From Gordonia terrae (GTDB lineage Bacteria; Actinomycetota; Actinomycetes; Mycobacteriales; Mycobacteriaceae): 64,000 bases of DNA. A program made the translations under genes and the position numbers. The notes under the pieces were generated by a model. That model did not search any database, had not been told where the DNA came from, and worked only from the letters and a program-made list of their open reading frames with translations. Of this stretch, positions 8,629 through 18,400 are shown piece by piece. The stretch covers positions 1,240,001 through 1,304,000 of the forward strand of contig NZ_CP016594.1 in NCBI RefSeq assembly GCF_001698225.1, given 5' to 3'. The first letter of the stretch is position 1. Every line of letters starts with the position of its first letter.

Positions 8629-8954
8629 GACGGTTCCCCGTCGGTCGAACCAGGATCGTCGCTGAACGGCCACCCGCGGGCGACGAGGTGTGCGCGCACC
8701 CGCGAGATGTCGTCCTCATGCGGTAGTTCGTGCGTGTAATGGGTGATCTTGACCCCGGCGTCGACCCGGGAGATCGGTTCGGGCGGAGGGGCGGACTCGC
8801 GGACCAGCTCCGCGGAGACCTGCGTCACCTCGTCGTCGGTGAGCTGGCGGCGCAGCAATGCCACGAGGGGTATGTAGTCGGTCTGTGGGACGCCGTCGGG
8901 GTAGCCGGCGCGCAACCACTCCATGACCTTCTGCAGAAGCGTCGGGCGGTCCAC
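8625..8954 (-). CDS. DUF3349 family protein (Rv0543c-like)
   Basis: A small soluble protein of 109 residues with the family's helical pattern (LLQKVMEWLRAGYPDGVP near the start, LLRRQLTDDEV in the middle). Function is unknown. It is coupled to menE by a 4-bp overlap, the same neighbourhood as Rv0542c-Rv0545c in M. tuberculosis. That conserved linkage hints at a link with menaquinone or phosphate physiology but does not prove one. Confidence 0.8.
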   Translation of the reverse strand: MDRPTLLQKVMEWLRAGYPDGVPQTDYIPLVALLRRQLTDDEVTQVSAELVRESAPPPEPISRVDAGVKITHYTHELPHEDDISRVRAHLVARGWPFSDDPGSTDGEPS

Positions 8955-8982
8955 GGGTGTCTCCGATCAGAAGCGGGGACGG

Positions 8983-9264
8983 TCACTTGTAGCCGAACGG
9001 GAAGATCTTCACGCCGGTGTAGTAGAAGATCGTCTGCCGGGTGATCCAGAGGATTCCGACAACGATCACCAGGATGACGACGCCGAAGATCACATACGCC
9101 AGGGGCTTCAGCGCAGGATGCGGGCCGGAGGTGGTGCCGTCGGCCTCGACGGACCCGTTGCTCAGCGTCTGCAGGCGCAGTCCGACGGCGAACAGGGCGG
9201 GAAGACCGGCTCCCAGCACCAGTCCGACGAGAAGGACCTTACCGATGGCCTCGACGGTCTCCAT
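8983..9264 (-). CDS. Small two-TM membrane protein (Rv0544c-like)
   Basis: A 93-residue protein with one hydrophobic helix at about residues 8-28 (VLLVGLVLGAGLPALFAVGL) and another at about 55-76. A short polar loop lies between. It is placed between pitA and DUF3349, as Rv0544c is in M. tuberculosis. It ends 3 bp from the pitA frame, so it is likely in the pitA-menE transcript. No enzymatic motif is visible; an accessory role with the phosphate transporter is a guess. Confidence 0.75.
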   Translation of the reverse strand: METVEAIGKVLLVGLVLGAGLPALFAVGLRLQTLSNGSVEADGTTSGPHPALKPLAYVIFGVVILVIVVGILWITRQTIFYYTGVKIFPFGYK

Positions 9265-9267
9265 TTC

Positions 9268-10563
9268 TCAGGTGCTCCTCTCCGGGTCGTGCTGGACGAT
9301 GATCTCGGCCGGGATGACCGGCGGCAACGGTAGGCCGGTGTCGCCCTCCTCGGTCGCGACCGCTTCCTCCCACTCCTCTCCGACGCGGGCCTCCCCCTCC
9401 CAGGCGTCGTTGACGTTCTCGTGGTCGACCTTGTTCTCCTGTGCGCGCCAGTACATGTAGCCCGATGCGACGACCAGGATCGCGAAGATGATGAGCGCGC
9501 CGGTGACGTCCCCGAACAGGTGCGCGATGAAGTAACACGCGGCGCCGACCGCGCCGGCGGCGGGCAGCGTCGTCACCCATGCGACGGCCATCCGGCCGGC
9601 CACCGACCAGCGAACCTGGGCGCCCTTGCGGCCCACCCCCGAGCCGAGGATCGAGCCGGTGGCCACCTGGGTGGTCGAGAGCGCCATACCCGCCGCACTC
9701 GAGGTGAGGATGATGGCGGCCGACGACGCCTCGGCGGCCATGCCCTGCGGCGAGGTGATCTCCACGAGCCCCTTGCCCAGGGTGCGGATGATCCGCCAAC
9801 CGCCCAGATAGGTGCCGATCGCGATGGCCGCCGCACAGCTGAAGACCACCCAGAAGGGGAGTCCGTGGCTCACGCTGGACGCGTCGAGGTGCCCGGTCGC
9901 GATGAGCGCCATCGCGATGACACCCATCGTCTTCTGGGCGTCGCCGGTGCCGTGCGCGAGGGAGACGAGCGACGCGGTGGCGACCTGTCCGTAGCGGAAG
10001 CCGGTCTCTTTCTCCCGATCGACGATCCGGCGGGTGATGGCGAAGACGAGCCAGGTCCCGCAGGCCGCGACGAGGCATGCGATCACGGGCGCGAAGAGTG
10101 CCGGGATGAGGATCTTGGAGGTGATCCCGGACCAGTTGATGCCGCTCACCCCGATCGCCGCCAGGCCCGAGCCGATCAGCCCGCCGAACAGGGCATGGGA
10201 CGAACTCGACGGCAGGCCGAACAGCCACGTGACGAGGTTCCACAGGATGCCGCCGATAAGTCCGGCGAAGATGATCAGCAACGCCGTGGGCGCCGACAGC
10301 CCGGGCACCAGTTCGCCTGCCTCCGATCCGGAGGTCTGCTGGATCTTCAGCACGTCCTTGGTGATCGTCGCCGCGACCTCCACGGACAGGAAGGCGCCGA
10401 CCAGGTTGAGTACGGCCGACAGCCCGACGGCGACCTTGGGCTTGAGGGCGCCGGTGGCGATCGAGGTCGCCATCGCGTTGCCGGTGTCGTGGAAGCCGTT
10501 GGTGAAGTCGAAGCCGAGGGCTGTGATCACCAACAGCACCAGGATCAGCATCTCGCCGCTCAT
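9268..10563 (-). CDS. pitA: Low-affinity inorganic phosphate transporter
   Basis: A PiT-family permease of 431 residues that imports metal-phosphate with protons. The two family signatures are visible: GFDFTNGFHDTGNAMATSIAT near the N-terminus (shown across its core) and SLAHGTGDAQKTMGVIA in the second half. About ten hydrophobic segments and an acidic C-terminal tail follow. It heads a minus-strand run pitA - small membrane protein - DUF3349 - menE with tight spacing. The gene order equals Rv0545c-Rv0542c. The upstream 140 bp are shared divergently with the LLM oxidoreductase. Confidence 0.93.
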   Translation of the reverse strand: MSGEMLILVLLVITALGFDFTNGFHDTGNAMATSIATGALKPKVAVGLSAVLNLVGAFLSVEVAATITKDVLKIQQTSGSEAGELVPGLSAPTALLIIFAGLIGGILWNLVTWLFGLPSSSSHALFGGLIGSGLAAIGVSGINWSGITSKILIPALFAPVIACLVAACGTWLVFAITRRIVDREKETGFRYGQVATASLVSLAHGTGDAQKTMGVIAMALIATGHLDASSVSHGLPFWVVFSCAAAIAIGTYLGGWRIIRTLGKGLVEITSPQGMAAEASSAAIILTSSAAGMALSTTQVATGSILGSGVGRKGAQVRWSVAGRMAVAWVTTLPAAGAVGAACYFIAHLFGDVTGALIIFAILVVASGYMYWRAQENKVDHENVNDAWEGEARVGEEWEEAVATEEGDTGLPLPPVIPAEIIVQHDPERST

Positions 10564-10706
10564 GGTGACGATTGTGAGTCCTGACGCCCTCGTTCACCTA
10601 AAAACCCGGCACACTTCCGGTGAACGAGACCGGGACCGCGGGCGGGCCTATCGAACGTTCAACAGACCCTCGGAAACCGGTCGTCGCTGTGGAAGAATCC
10701 GACGGC

Positions 10707-11771
10707 ATGACACCGATGAAGCTGGGCATGCCGATCAACTACGCGGGCGACTTCCGCGAGACCATCAACAACCTCGCGGACTTCGAGGCCGCGGGTGTGC
10801 AGCGCATCGCGGTTCCGGAGGCCTACAGTTTCGACGCCGTCTCCCAGCTCGGGTACATCGCGGCCAAGACCGAGACGATGGAACTGCAGACCGCGATCCT
10901 GCCCATGTACTCGCGGACGCCCACCAACCTGGCGATGACCGCGGCGGGCCTGGACTACATCAGCGGCGGCCGCGCGGTGCTCGGCATCGGCGCATCGGGC
11001 CCCCAGGTCATCGAGGGATTCCACGGGGTCAAGTACGACTACCCGCTCGGTCGCGCCCGCGAGCACGCCGAGATCTGCCGAATGGTCTGGCGTCGCGAGA
11101 AGCTCGACTACCAGGGCAAGCACTACACGCTGCCGCTCGACGAGGAGCACGGCGGCTCGGGTCTCGGAAAGTCGCTGAAGATCATCAATCATCCGGTGCG
11201 CGACAACATCCCGCTGCTCCTCGCCGCCATCGGCCCGAAGAACATCGAGCTGGCCGCCGAGATGTTCGACGAGCTGCAGCCGATCCTGTTCCACCCGGAG
11301 CAGATCGATGCGGCCTTCGGCGAATCGCTCGCGGCGGGCAAGGCCAAGCGGGATGCGTCGCTGGGCGATCTCGGCATTGTCGTCCAGGCGACCGCACGCA
11401 TCTCCGAGGACGCCGAACAGATCGACAACGCCAAGCAACTCGTGCGCCATCACGCCGCCCTGTACATCGGCGGGATGGGCGCGCGCGGCAAGAACTTCTA
11501 CAACCAGCTGGCCATCCGGTACGGCTACGCCGACGAGGCGAAGTTGATCCAGGACCTCTACCTCGACGGCAAGAAGATGGAGGCCGCCGCCGCCGTTCCC
11601 GAGGACCTCGTCACGTCCATGTCGCTGATCGGGTCCAAGACACAGGTCGCCGAGCGGGTCGCGGCGTTCCGTGAGGCCGGCGTCACCTGCATCCTCGCCT
11701 CGCCCACCGCACCGACCCACGCCGAGCGGGTCGCCGAGGTCGAGCACCTGCGCGACGTCTTCGGCGGCTGA
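10707..11771 (+). CDS. LLM-class (luciferase-like) F420-dependent-type oxidoreductase
   Basis: A 354-residue TIM-barrel flavin/F420 oxidoreductase. The N-terminus MKLGMPINYAGDF, the strand AGVQRIAVPEAYSFDAVS and the phosphate-binding segment GRAVLGIGASGPQVIEGFHG are typical, as is the RAREHAEICRMVWR helix. Start ATG 10707 is used because the family begins just before this first beta strand; the frame is open further upstream. Members reduce or oxidise varied substrates with F420 or FMN. The substrate cannot be assigned. It is a single gene closed by a strong terminator. Confidence 0.85.
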   Translation: MTPMKLGMPINYAGDFRETINNLADFEAAGVQRIAVPEAYSFDAVSQLGYIAAKTETMELQTAILPMYSRTPTNLAMTAAGLDYISGGRAVLGIGASGPQVIEGFHGVKYDYPLGRAREHAEICRMVWRREKLDYQGKHYTLPLDEEHGGSGLGKSLKIINHPVRDNIPLLLAAIGPKNIELAAEMFDELQPILFHPEQIDAAFGESLAAGKAKRDASLGDLGIVVQATARISEDAEQIDNAKQLVRHHAALYIGGMGARGKNFYNQLAIRYGYADEAKLIQDLYLDGKKMEAAAAVPEDLVTSMSLIGSKTQVAERVAAFREAGVTCILASPTAPTHAERVAEVEHLRDVFGG

Positions 11772-11796
11772 TCTCCCTCGACGAGTTTCACCGATC

Positions 11797-11829
11797 ACGG
11801 CGGCCTGTCCTGTACAGGCCGCCGTTTTT
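11797..11829 (+). terminator. Rho-independent terminator
   Basis: GGCGGCCTGT (11799-11808) pairs perfectly with ACAGGCCGCC (11814-11823) across a 5-nt loop and is followed by GTTTTTC. It closes the LLM oxidoreductase unit and isolates the NRPS operon from upstream transcription. Confidence 0.9.
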
Positions 11830-12412
11830 CGTTTGTCACCGTCATTCGTCGTGTGTGCAATTCCGAGACATTTCATTACCCTTCGACGGTGGTCCGAGAA
11901 CGTGAATTCCGCAGGCTATTCAAAGCGTTTCTCGAGATTCGTCGCAGGTTGCGGGAAATGGATTTCCGTTTCCTCGAATGGCGTCCGTACCAGTGCTCGC
12001 CCCCGAGTTGTGAGCCGCCAACCCGTCCCATAGGCTCTTGTCATCCGCTCGGCGCGCATCGGTTTCGGCCGAGGGTGGCCGATGTGATGGCAGTGTCGGG
12101 AAATGACCGTTCGTCCCGGTGAGCGTTGATGTCGACAATTCATGACGCGACGCCGCGAGCGGTGTGACAAGAGGGCGGCACATGGTGAGTGGTGAGGCAA
12201 GGCGTTGAATTCGACGACGCCCGTGTTTCGATCTCGTGGCCGGCGCATGTCATTTTCGTGCACGCCGGGGTGTGGCGGTGTGCGCGTTTCTGCTCGAGTG
12301 GATCGATTGGCAGTGCTGTTCGTGACAGTTCCGGGACCGGGGGGATCAGACGGTCGGCCCGGCCCGTGAGCCCGGGTCTCCCCGGCCGTCGTCGTGAACG
12401 CCGGGACGTCGA
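11830..12412. other. 583-bp gene-free leader before the NRPS
   Basis: This stretch is visibly less GC-rich than its neighbours, with poly-A/T runs near 11830-11950. No open frame here has convincing codon use or homology. There is no strong Shine-Dalgarno before the NRPS ATG at 12413 (only GCCGGGACG). The NRPS promoter and any regulator site should lie here, but no clear -35/-10 pair or palindrome is seen. Confidence 0.5.
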
Positions 12413-15400
12413 ATGAGCGACTCGTCCAACCCGGAGATCGTGGTGCCGGACGCCCCACGACAGTTCGCGCTCAGCGCGGCCCAGCGTTCGCTGTGGTTCA
12501 CCCAGCAGGCAGCGCTCGATGTGCCGATCAACGTCGCCCAGTATGTCGAGATCGACGGGCCCATCGACGCCGAACTCTTCGTCGCCGCGACGAGCGCGGT
12601 GGTGCAACACGCGCAGTTCACCCAGCTCCGGTTCGTCGACACCGAGGACGGGCTCGTCGGCGTGTACGACCCCGGCCTGCACTACTGGGCCGACATCATC
12701 GATCTCCGTGACCGGCCCGACCCCCGCGCCGTCGCCGAGGAGATGATGGCGCAGGACTATTCGCGTCCGCTCGATCCACGCGTCGACCGGACGGCACGCG
12801 GGTGCCTGTTCCGGCTGTCCGACACCAAGTCCCTGGTCTACAACCGGGGCCATCACCTGCTCTCGGACGGGATGGGTGGCAAGGACCGGATGGTCGAGGC
12901 CCTCGCCGCCTATCACGCCGCGGTGACCGGGGAGCCCGCTCCGGCGCAGAAACCGGTCGACCTGGACCTCCCCGCCCGGGCCGACGCCGAGTACCGCGCG
13001 TCGAAACGGTTCGGCACCGACCGCGCGTACTGGCGGGACAACATGGCGGGCGTCGGCATCGCGGCGACCCTGGCGCATCGTCCGGGGCGTCCCGCGGCGG
13101 TGGCCCGTCGAGTCGCGTCGGCGGTGCCCCCGGCCACCATGGCGAGGCTGCACGAGGCCGCGCACCGCGGTTCGACGATGCTGCCCAACGTGCTGGTCGC
13201 CGCCTTCGCCGCCTACCTCGGCCGGGCGGCCGCGCAGGGCGACGAGGTCATCTTCCAATTCCCGGTCGCCGCACGGACGACCGCGGCGCTGCGGGCCACC
13301 CCGCTGCCGGTGGCCAACATCGTGCCGCTGCGCACCGGGGTCACCGGTGCGGGCACCGTCGCCGACGCCCTCCGGACCACCCAGGCCGCGCTCATGGGTG
13401 CGCTGCGCCACCAGCGGTATCGCGGGGAGGACATCTGGGCCGACGTCGCCGGAGACGAGTCCTCGGGGGCGACGCCGCGGACGGCGGCCCAGGAACGTTC
13501 GGGTCCGATGCTCAACCTGATGCTGTTCGACCGGGAATTCCCCTGCGGCGACGCGCGCGCCACGTTCCACATCCTCACCGTGGGCCCGGCCGACGATCTG
13601 ACGATCAACATCTACCCCGTACCCGGCGAGGACCAGGATTCCTCGCTGATGATCGGCGTCGAGGCGAATCCCAACCGGTACGACGATGCCGAGGTGGCCG
13701 CACACCACGGTCAGTTCCTGTCGATGCTCGACACGTTCGCCGATGCGTTCCTCCGCGAGCCGGACACCCGGGTGGACGACCTGCCGTTGCGATTCCCCGA
13801 GATCGACACCGACGCCGGCACCGAGACCGACACCGGCGCGAGGCAGCCGGGCAGCCTCTGGGAGGCCCTGACCGACGCCGCAGCCCGGCGGCGGCACGAG
13901 CCCGCGGTGGAGTACCCCGGGACGTCCGTACCCGCGCTGCTCACCTTCGAGCAGCTGCACGCCCGTGCGGGCCGACTCGGGGCGCAACTGCGCACGGTCG
14001 GGGCGCGGCCCGGTGTCACGGTCGCCATCGCGGTCGCGTCGGATGCGGACCGGTTGCTCGCCTGGTGGGCCGTCGCCGCGTCGGGAGCCGCCGCGCTCCT
14101 GGTCGATCCCGCAGCACCGCAATCGATTCCGCACGCCGTGAGCGGCGCGCCCGGCGCCCTGCTGGTGATCGCGGACGACGCCACCGATCCGCCCGCCGGC
14201 GTCTCCGCCGGTGAGGTGTGGACACTTGCCGGACTGGCCGACGTCGCGCCGGCGCCGGGATCGGCGGCGTCCCGCCCGGACGACACCGCGTGTGTCGTCC
14301 ACGGAGTCGTCGGAGCTCTCGGGGCCGCGGACGTCGTCGCGATCCCGCAGCATGCCGTCGCGACACTCATCGTCGACGGGGTGTTCGCCCCGGCGGCGTC
14401 CGGCCCGGGCTACGGGCGACTCGCATGTATGGCGCCGAAGGCCTCCTGGGCGTCGCATCTCGAGATGGCCGCGTGCGCCGCTCACGGGCTGCGCCTCGTC
14501 GACCCGGACACCGACCTCGCGACGCACGCCGTCGTCCCTGCCGGACCGCTCGACGAGACCTCGGCCGGCGCGGCGACGACCGTGCTGGTCGTCGACTCGG
14601 GCACCATGCCGGCGCCGACCGTGCGGTTCGCGTTCGGGCGGGACGTACGGACCGCCTACAGCCCGGGTGGCGTGCTGGGGCCCTACACCATCACGGACCG
14701 CATCCGCCCGGATCGGCCGATCGACCGACCGTTGCCGAGTGGACGGCCGCGACGCGGCGTCGATGTCGCGATCCTCGACCACCGGCTGCGTCCGCTGCCC
14801 CCGGGGATCACCGGTGACATCTACATCGCGGGAATCGGTGCGCCACAGTACGTTGTCGGAGACGGCGCCCGGACCGCGACGATGATGGTTGCGTGCCCGT
14901 GGCAGCCCGGCCGACGGATGGTGGCCACCGGGGACCGTGGCCATCGCGAGCCGGGAACGGGCGACGTGGTCATCGACCACCGTGCCGGGGACATCGTCGA
15001 GATCGACGGGGTCCGGGTCGATCTCGCACTCCTCGAGCGTGCCGCCACCGAGGTGTCCGGTGTCGCCGTGGCGCGCGCGGCAGTGCTCGGCGACGGTGTC
15101 GGGATCGCTCTGTGCCTGTCCCCGGCCGGACGCCGAACGGCCGGGGAATCCGAAGACAGTGATCCACACCATGTTCGGGCCTCGGTGCGACGCCGGGTCA
15201 ATGCGGAACTGCCGACGGTGCTCTGGTTGCGCCGGGTGGCCATCCTGGAGTCGGTGCCGCTCGACGCGGTCGGTGTCGCCGACCGTGCCGACGTCGCCGA
15301 GCTGATCGCGGCGGCACCGGAATCCCGGGCCGCGCAACGACGCCCGTCGACGCCGCTCGAACACGCCGTCGCCGACGCGGTGACGCACGTTCTCGGCGTT

Positions 15401-18400
15401 CCCGATCCCTCGATGGACGACGAACTCGTCCAACTCGGTGCCACGTCACTGGGATTCATGCAGCTCGCGACGCACCTCGGTGACTCCCTCCGGGTCGTCG
15501 TGAGCATGCGTGATCTCGGCGAGGTCACCACTCTCGCCGAACTCGCGGCGGTACTGGAGGCGGCGGAGCAAGGTCGTTCCGGGCCGGGGGAGTCGCCGGG
15601 AAACCCGGGGGTCACCCGCTATCGCCCGACCCGCGCGCAGCAGGAGATCTGGCTGCTCAACCGCGCCGACAGGCATGCGACCGTCTACCACCTCCCGGTG
15701 CGACTGGTTCTCGCCGAGGGGGTCGCGGCCGACGTCGTCCGTGCCGCGCTCGTCGATGTCGCGGCCCGGCACGAGGCGCTGCGGACGGTCTATCCCGACA
15801 CCGGCGGGGAACCGGTGGCGGTCGTCCGCGGAGTCGGCGACGCGCGGATACCGGTTCCCATCACCACCGGCACACTCGATGCCACCGGCGTCGAACTCGC
15901 GGTCTCGGCGCCCTTCGACCTGACCGTGGACATGCCCTGGCGTGCAGTTGTCGACGAGACCGGCGCACAGACCGAACTCGTGCTCGTCGCGCACCACATC
16001 GCGGTCGACGAGTGGTCCCTGCACATCGTGGTCGACGACTTCGCGCATGCACTGCGCGCCCGTCTCGACGGCGGGGAGCCGGTGTGGACCGAGGATGCGG
16101 TGGGCTTCGGGGCAGCGCTGAACGCGCGGTCGCACGCGATCGATCCGACCGCAGAGGTCCACTGGGCGAAGGTCATGCGCGAGGCTCCCATGCGCCTCGC
16201 GTTGCCCGAGCCGGCGCGAGCACTGCCGGCGGGACTCACCTCCGGTCCGGCGACGACCCTTCGTCGGACGATCGGTCGCGACGCCCGCGAACGGGCCTCC
16301 GTCCGAGCGCGGAACGCCGGGACGACCCTGAACACCCTTCTGTGCGTGTCACTCTCGGCCACCATGGCCGAGTACTCGGACACCGACGACATCGTGATGT
16401 CGGTGCCCGTGTCGGGGCGGTTCACCACCGAGGAACTCCGGCCGGTCGGCATGTTCGTCGAGACGGTGCCGGTGCGCACCATCGGCGTTCGGCACAGCGG
16501 CGTCGCCGAGGCCCTCGCCCGCGTCGGAGCGGATCTCACGGCTGCGATCACCCACGCCGATGCGGCGCCGACCGGACTCGCCGACGTCATCTTCGCCTAC
16601 CACGCCTCCCGGCCGGATCTCCCCGGCGCCGCCGTCTTCGCCGATGTCGAGACGCTGCCGACCGGCCAGGCACGAACCGCGCTGGAACTCACCGTCTTCG
16701 ACGACCCGGAGGGGCTGTCGGTCGCGCTGACCGTCGCCGGGCGACGCGTCGACACCGTCGCGGCCGAGCACCTGCTCGATCGTTTCGTGGAGACGGTCGT
16801 CGCGCTCGGTGTCGCGTCCCCGGAGTCGGTCATCGCCCGATGCCTCCCGGTACCGACCGCTCGGACGAGAAGCGGCGGGGTCCGCCGGACCACGCCCGTC
16901 GACCCCATCGCCGCGCTGCGGCGTCAGGCAGACACCCGGCCGGACGCGCCCGCGGTGGTCGCCGGCGACGCGACCCTGACCTACCGGGAACTACGCGACC
17001 GGGCCGAAGCCGTCGCGATCAGGCTGCGCGAGAACGGGGTCCGGCCGGGTGATCGGGTCGCACTGATCCTGCCGCGCAGCGCGGACACCGTGGTCGCCAT
17101 CGTCGCGGTGCTGATGGCCGACGCGGTGTACGTGCCGATCGAACCCGGCGATCCGCCGTCCCGCACGGAGCTGATCCTGGCCGCGACCGCACCGGCCGCG
17201 TTCATCGAGGACGGAACCGAGGTCCGTCCGATTGTGGACGGGGTTCGGGCACAGCCGGTTCCGGGCGGGGCGTATGTGATCCACACATCTGGTTCCACCG
17301 GTGTCCCGAAGACCGTGATGGCGACCCGGGCGAACCTGGCGGCGATGCTCGGAGCGGCGCTGGACACCATCGAGGCGACCGAACGCGACGTGTGGAGTTG
17401 GGTCCATTCCTACGCCTTCGACTTCTCGGTCTGGGAGATCCTGGGCCCGTTGGCCTCCGGCGGCCAAGTCGTCGTGCTGCAGCGCGAGACGGTCCTCGAC
17501 CCGGGGTTGCTGTCCGCGGCGTTGGACCGGTACGGGGTCACCGTCTGCTCGCAGACCCCGACGGCCTTCGGCAACCTCATCGACCCGGCGGTGTCCGGCA
17601 CCGGTGTGCAGCCGGGACCGAGGTCGCTGCGGACCGTCGTCTTCGGCGGAGAACCGTTGTCGCCGAATTCGTTACGGAACTGGGCGGTCGCCCATCCCGA
17701 GGTCGGACTCGTGAACATGTACGGCATCACCGAGACGACCGTGCACCTGACGGCCACCGAGGTCGACGTCGACGACGAACGAAGCGACATCGGAATCCCG
17801 CTCGACGGGGTCGCGACGGCCATCCTGGGCCGGGATCTGCGTCCGGTCCCGGTCGGCGCCGTCGGCGAACTGTATGCGAGCGGCGATCAGGTCACCCTCG
17901 GCTACCACAACGCGCCGGGAGTCACCGCGACGCGATTCGTCGCCGACCCGAACGGTTCCGGACGCCGGATGTACCGCACCGGTGATCGCGTGCGCGAACT
18001 CGCCGGTGGTCGGATGGTCTATCTCGACCGCACCGACGACCAGGTCCAGATCCGCGGCCACCGTATCGAACTCGGCGAGATCGTGGCCGCGCTCCGCGAC
18101 GTGCCCGGGGTCGGTGACGCGCGTGTGCTGGTCGATCCGGGGAGCCGTCCCGGCGACGAACGGCTTCTCGCCTTCGTCACCGAGGACGGTCTCGCCGACT
18201 TCGACGTCCTGGACGCCCTCGACGAGGACCACCTCCGCACCGCCTGCGCGAACCGGCTTCCGGGCCACATGGTTCCGGTTCGGGTCGCGATCGTCGACGG
18301 CTGGCCGATGACGTCGACCGGCAAGCTCGACCGCCGTCGGCTGACCGGTCTACTACCGCAGGTTCCGGGGACGTCGCCGCGGGCGCTCACGGCGACCGAG

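Noticed and set aside
6425..8719. 764-residue antisense open frame across the DUF559 gene and menE
   Set aside because: It overlaps two well supported genes and is made of Arg/Pro-rich shadow sequence.
11853..12122. 89-residue open frame upstream of the NRPS
   Set aside because: AT-biased codons, no Shine-Dalgarno and no recognisable features.
12189..12416. 75-residue open frame overlapping the NRPS start by ATGA, a possible coupling leader
   Set aside because: Third-position base use is not typical of this genome, the protein has no recognisable motif, and a TGA over an ATG start is easily fortuitous. Not listed as a gene.
12140..15433. 1,097-residue antisense open frame
   Set aside because: Same shadow effect over C1-A1 of the NRPS; no motif or ribosome-binding site.
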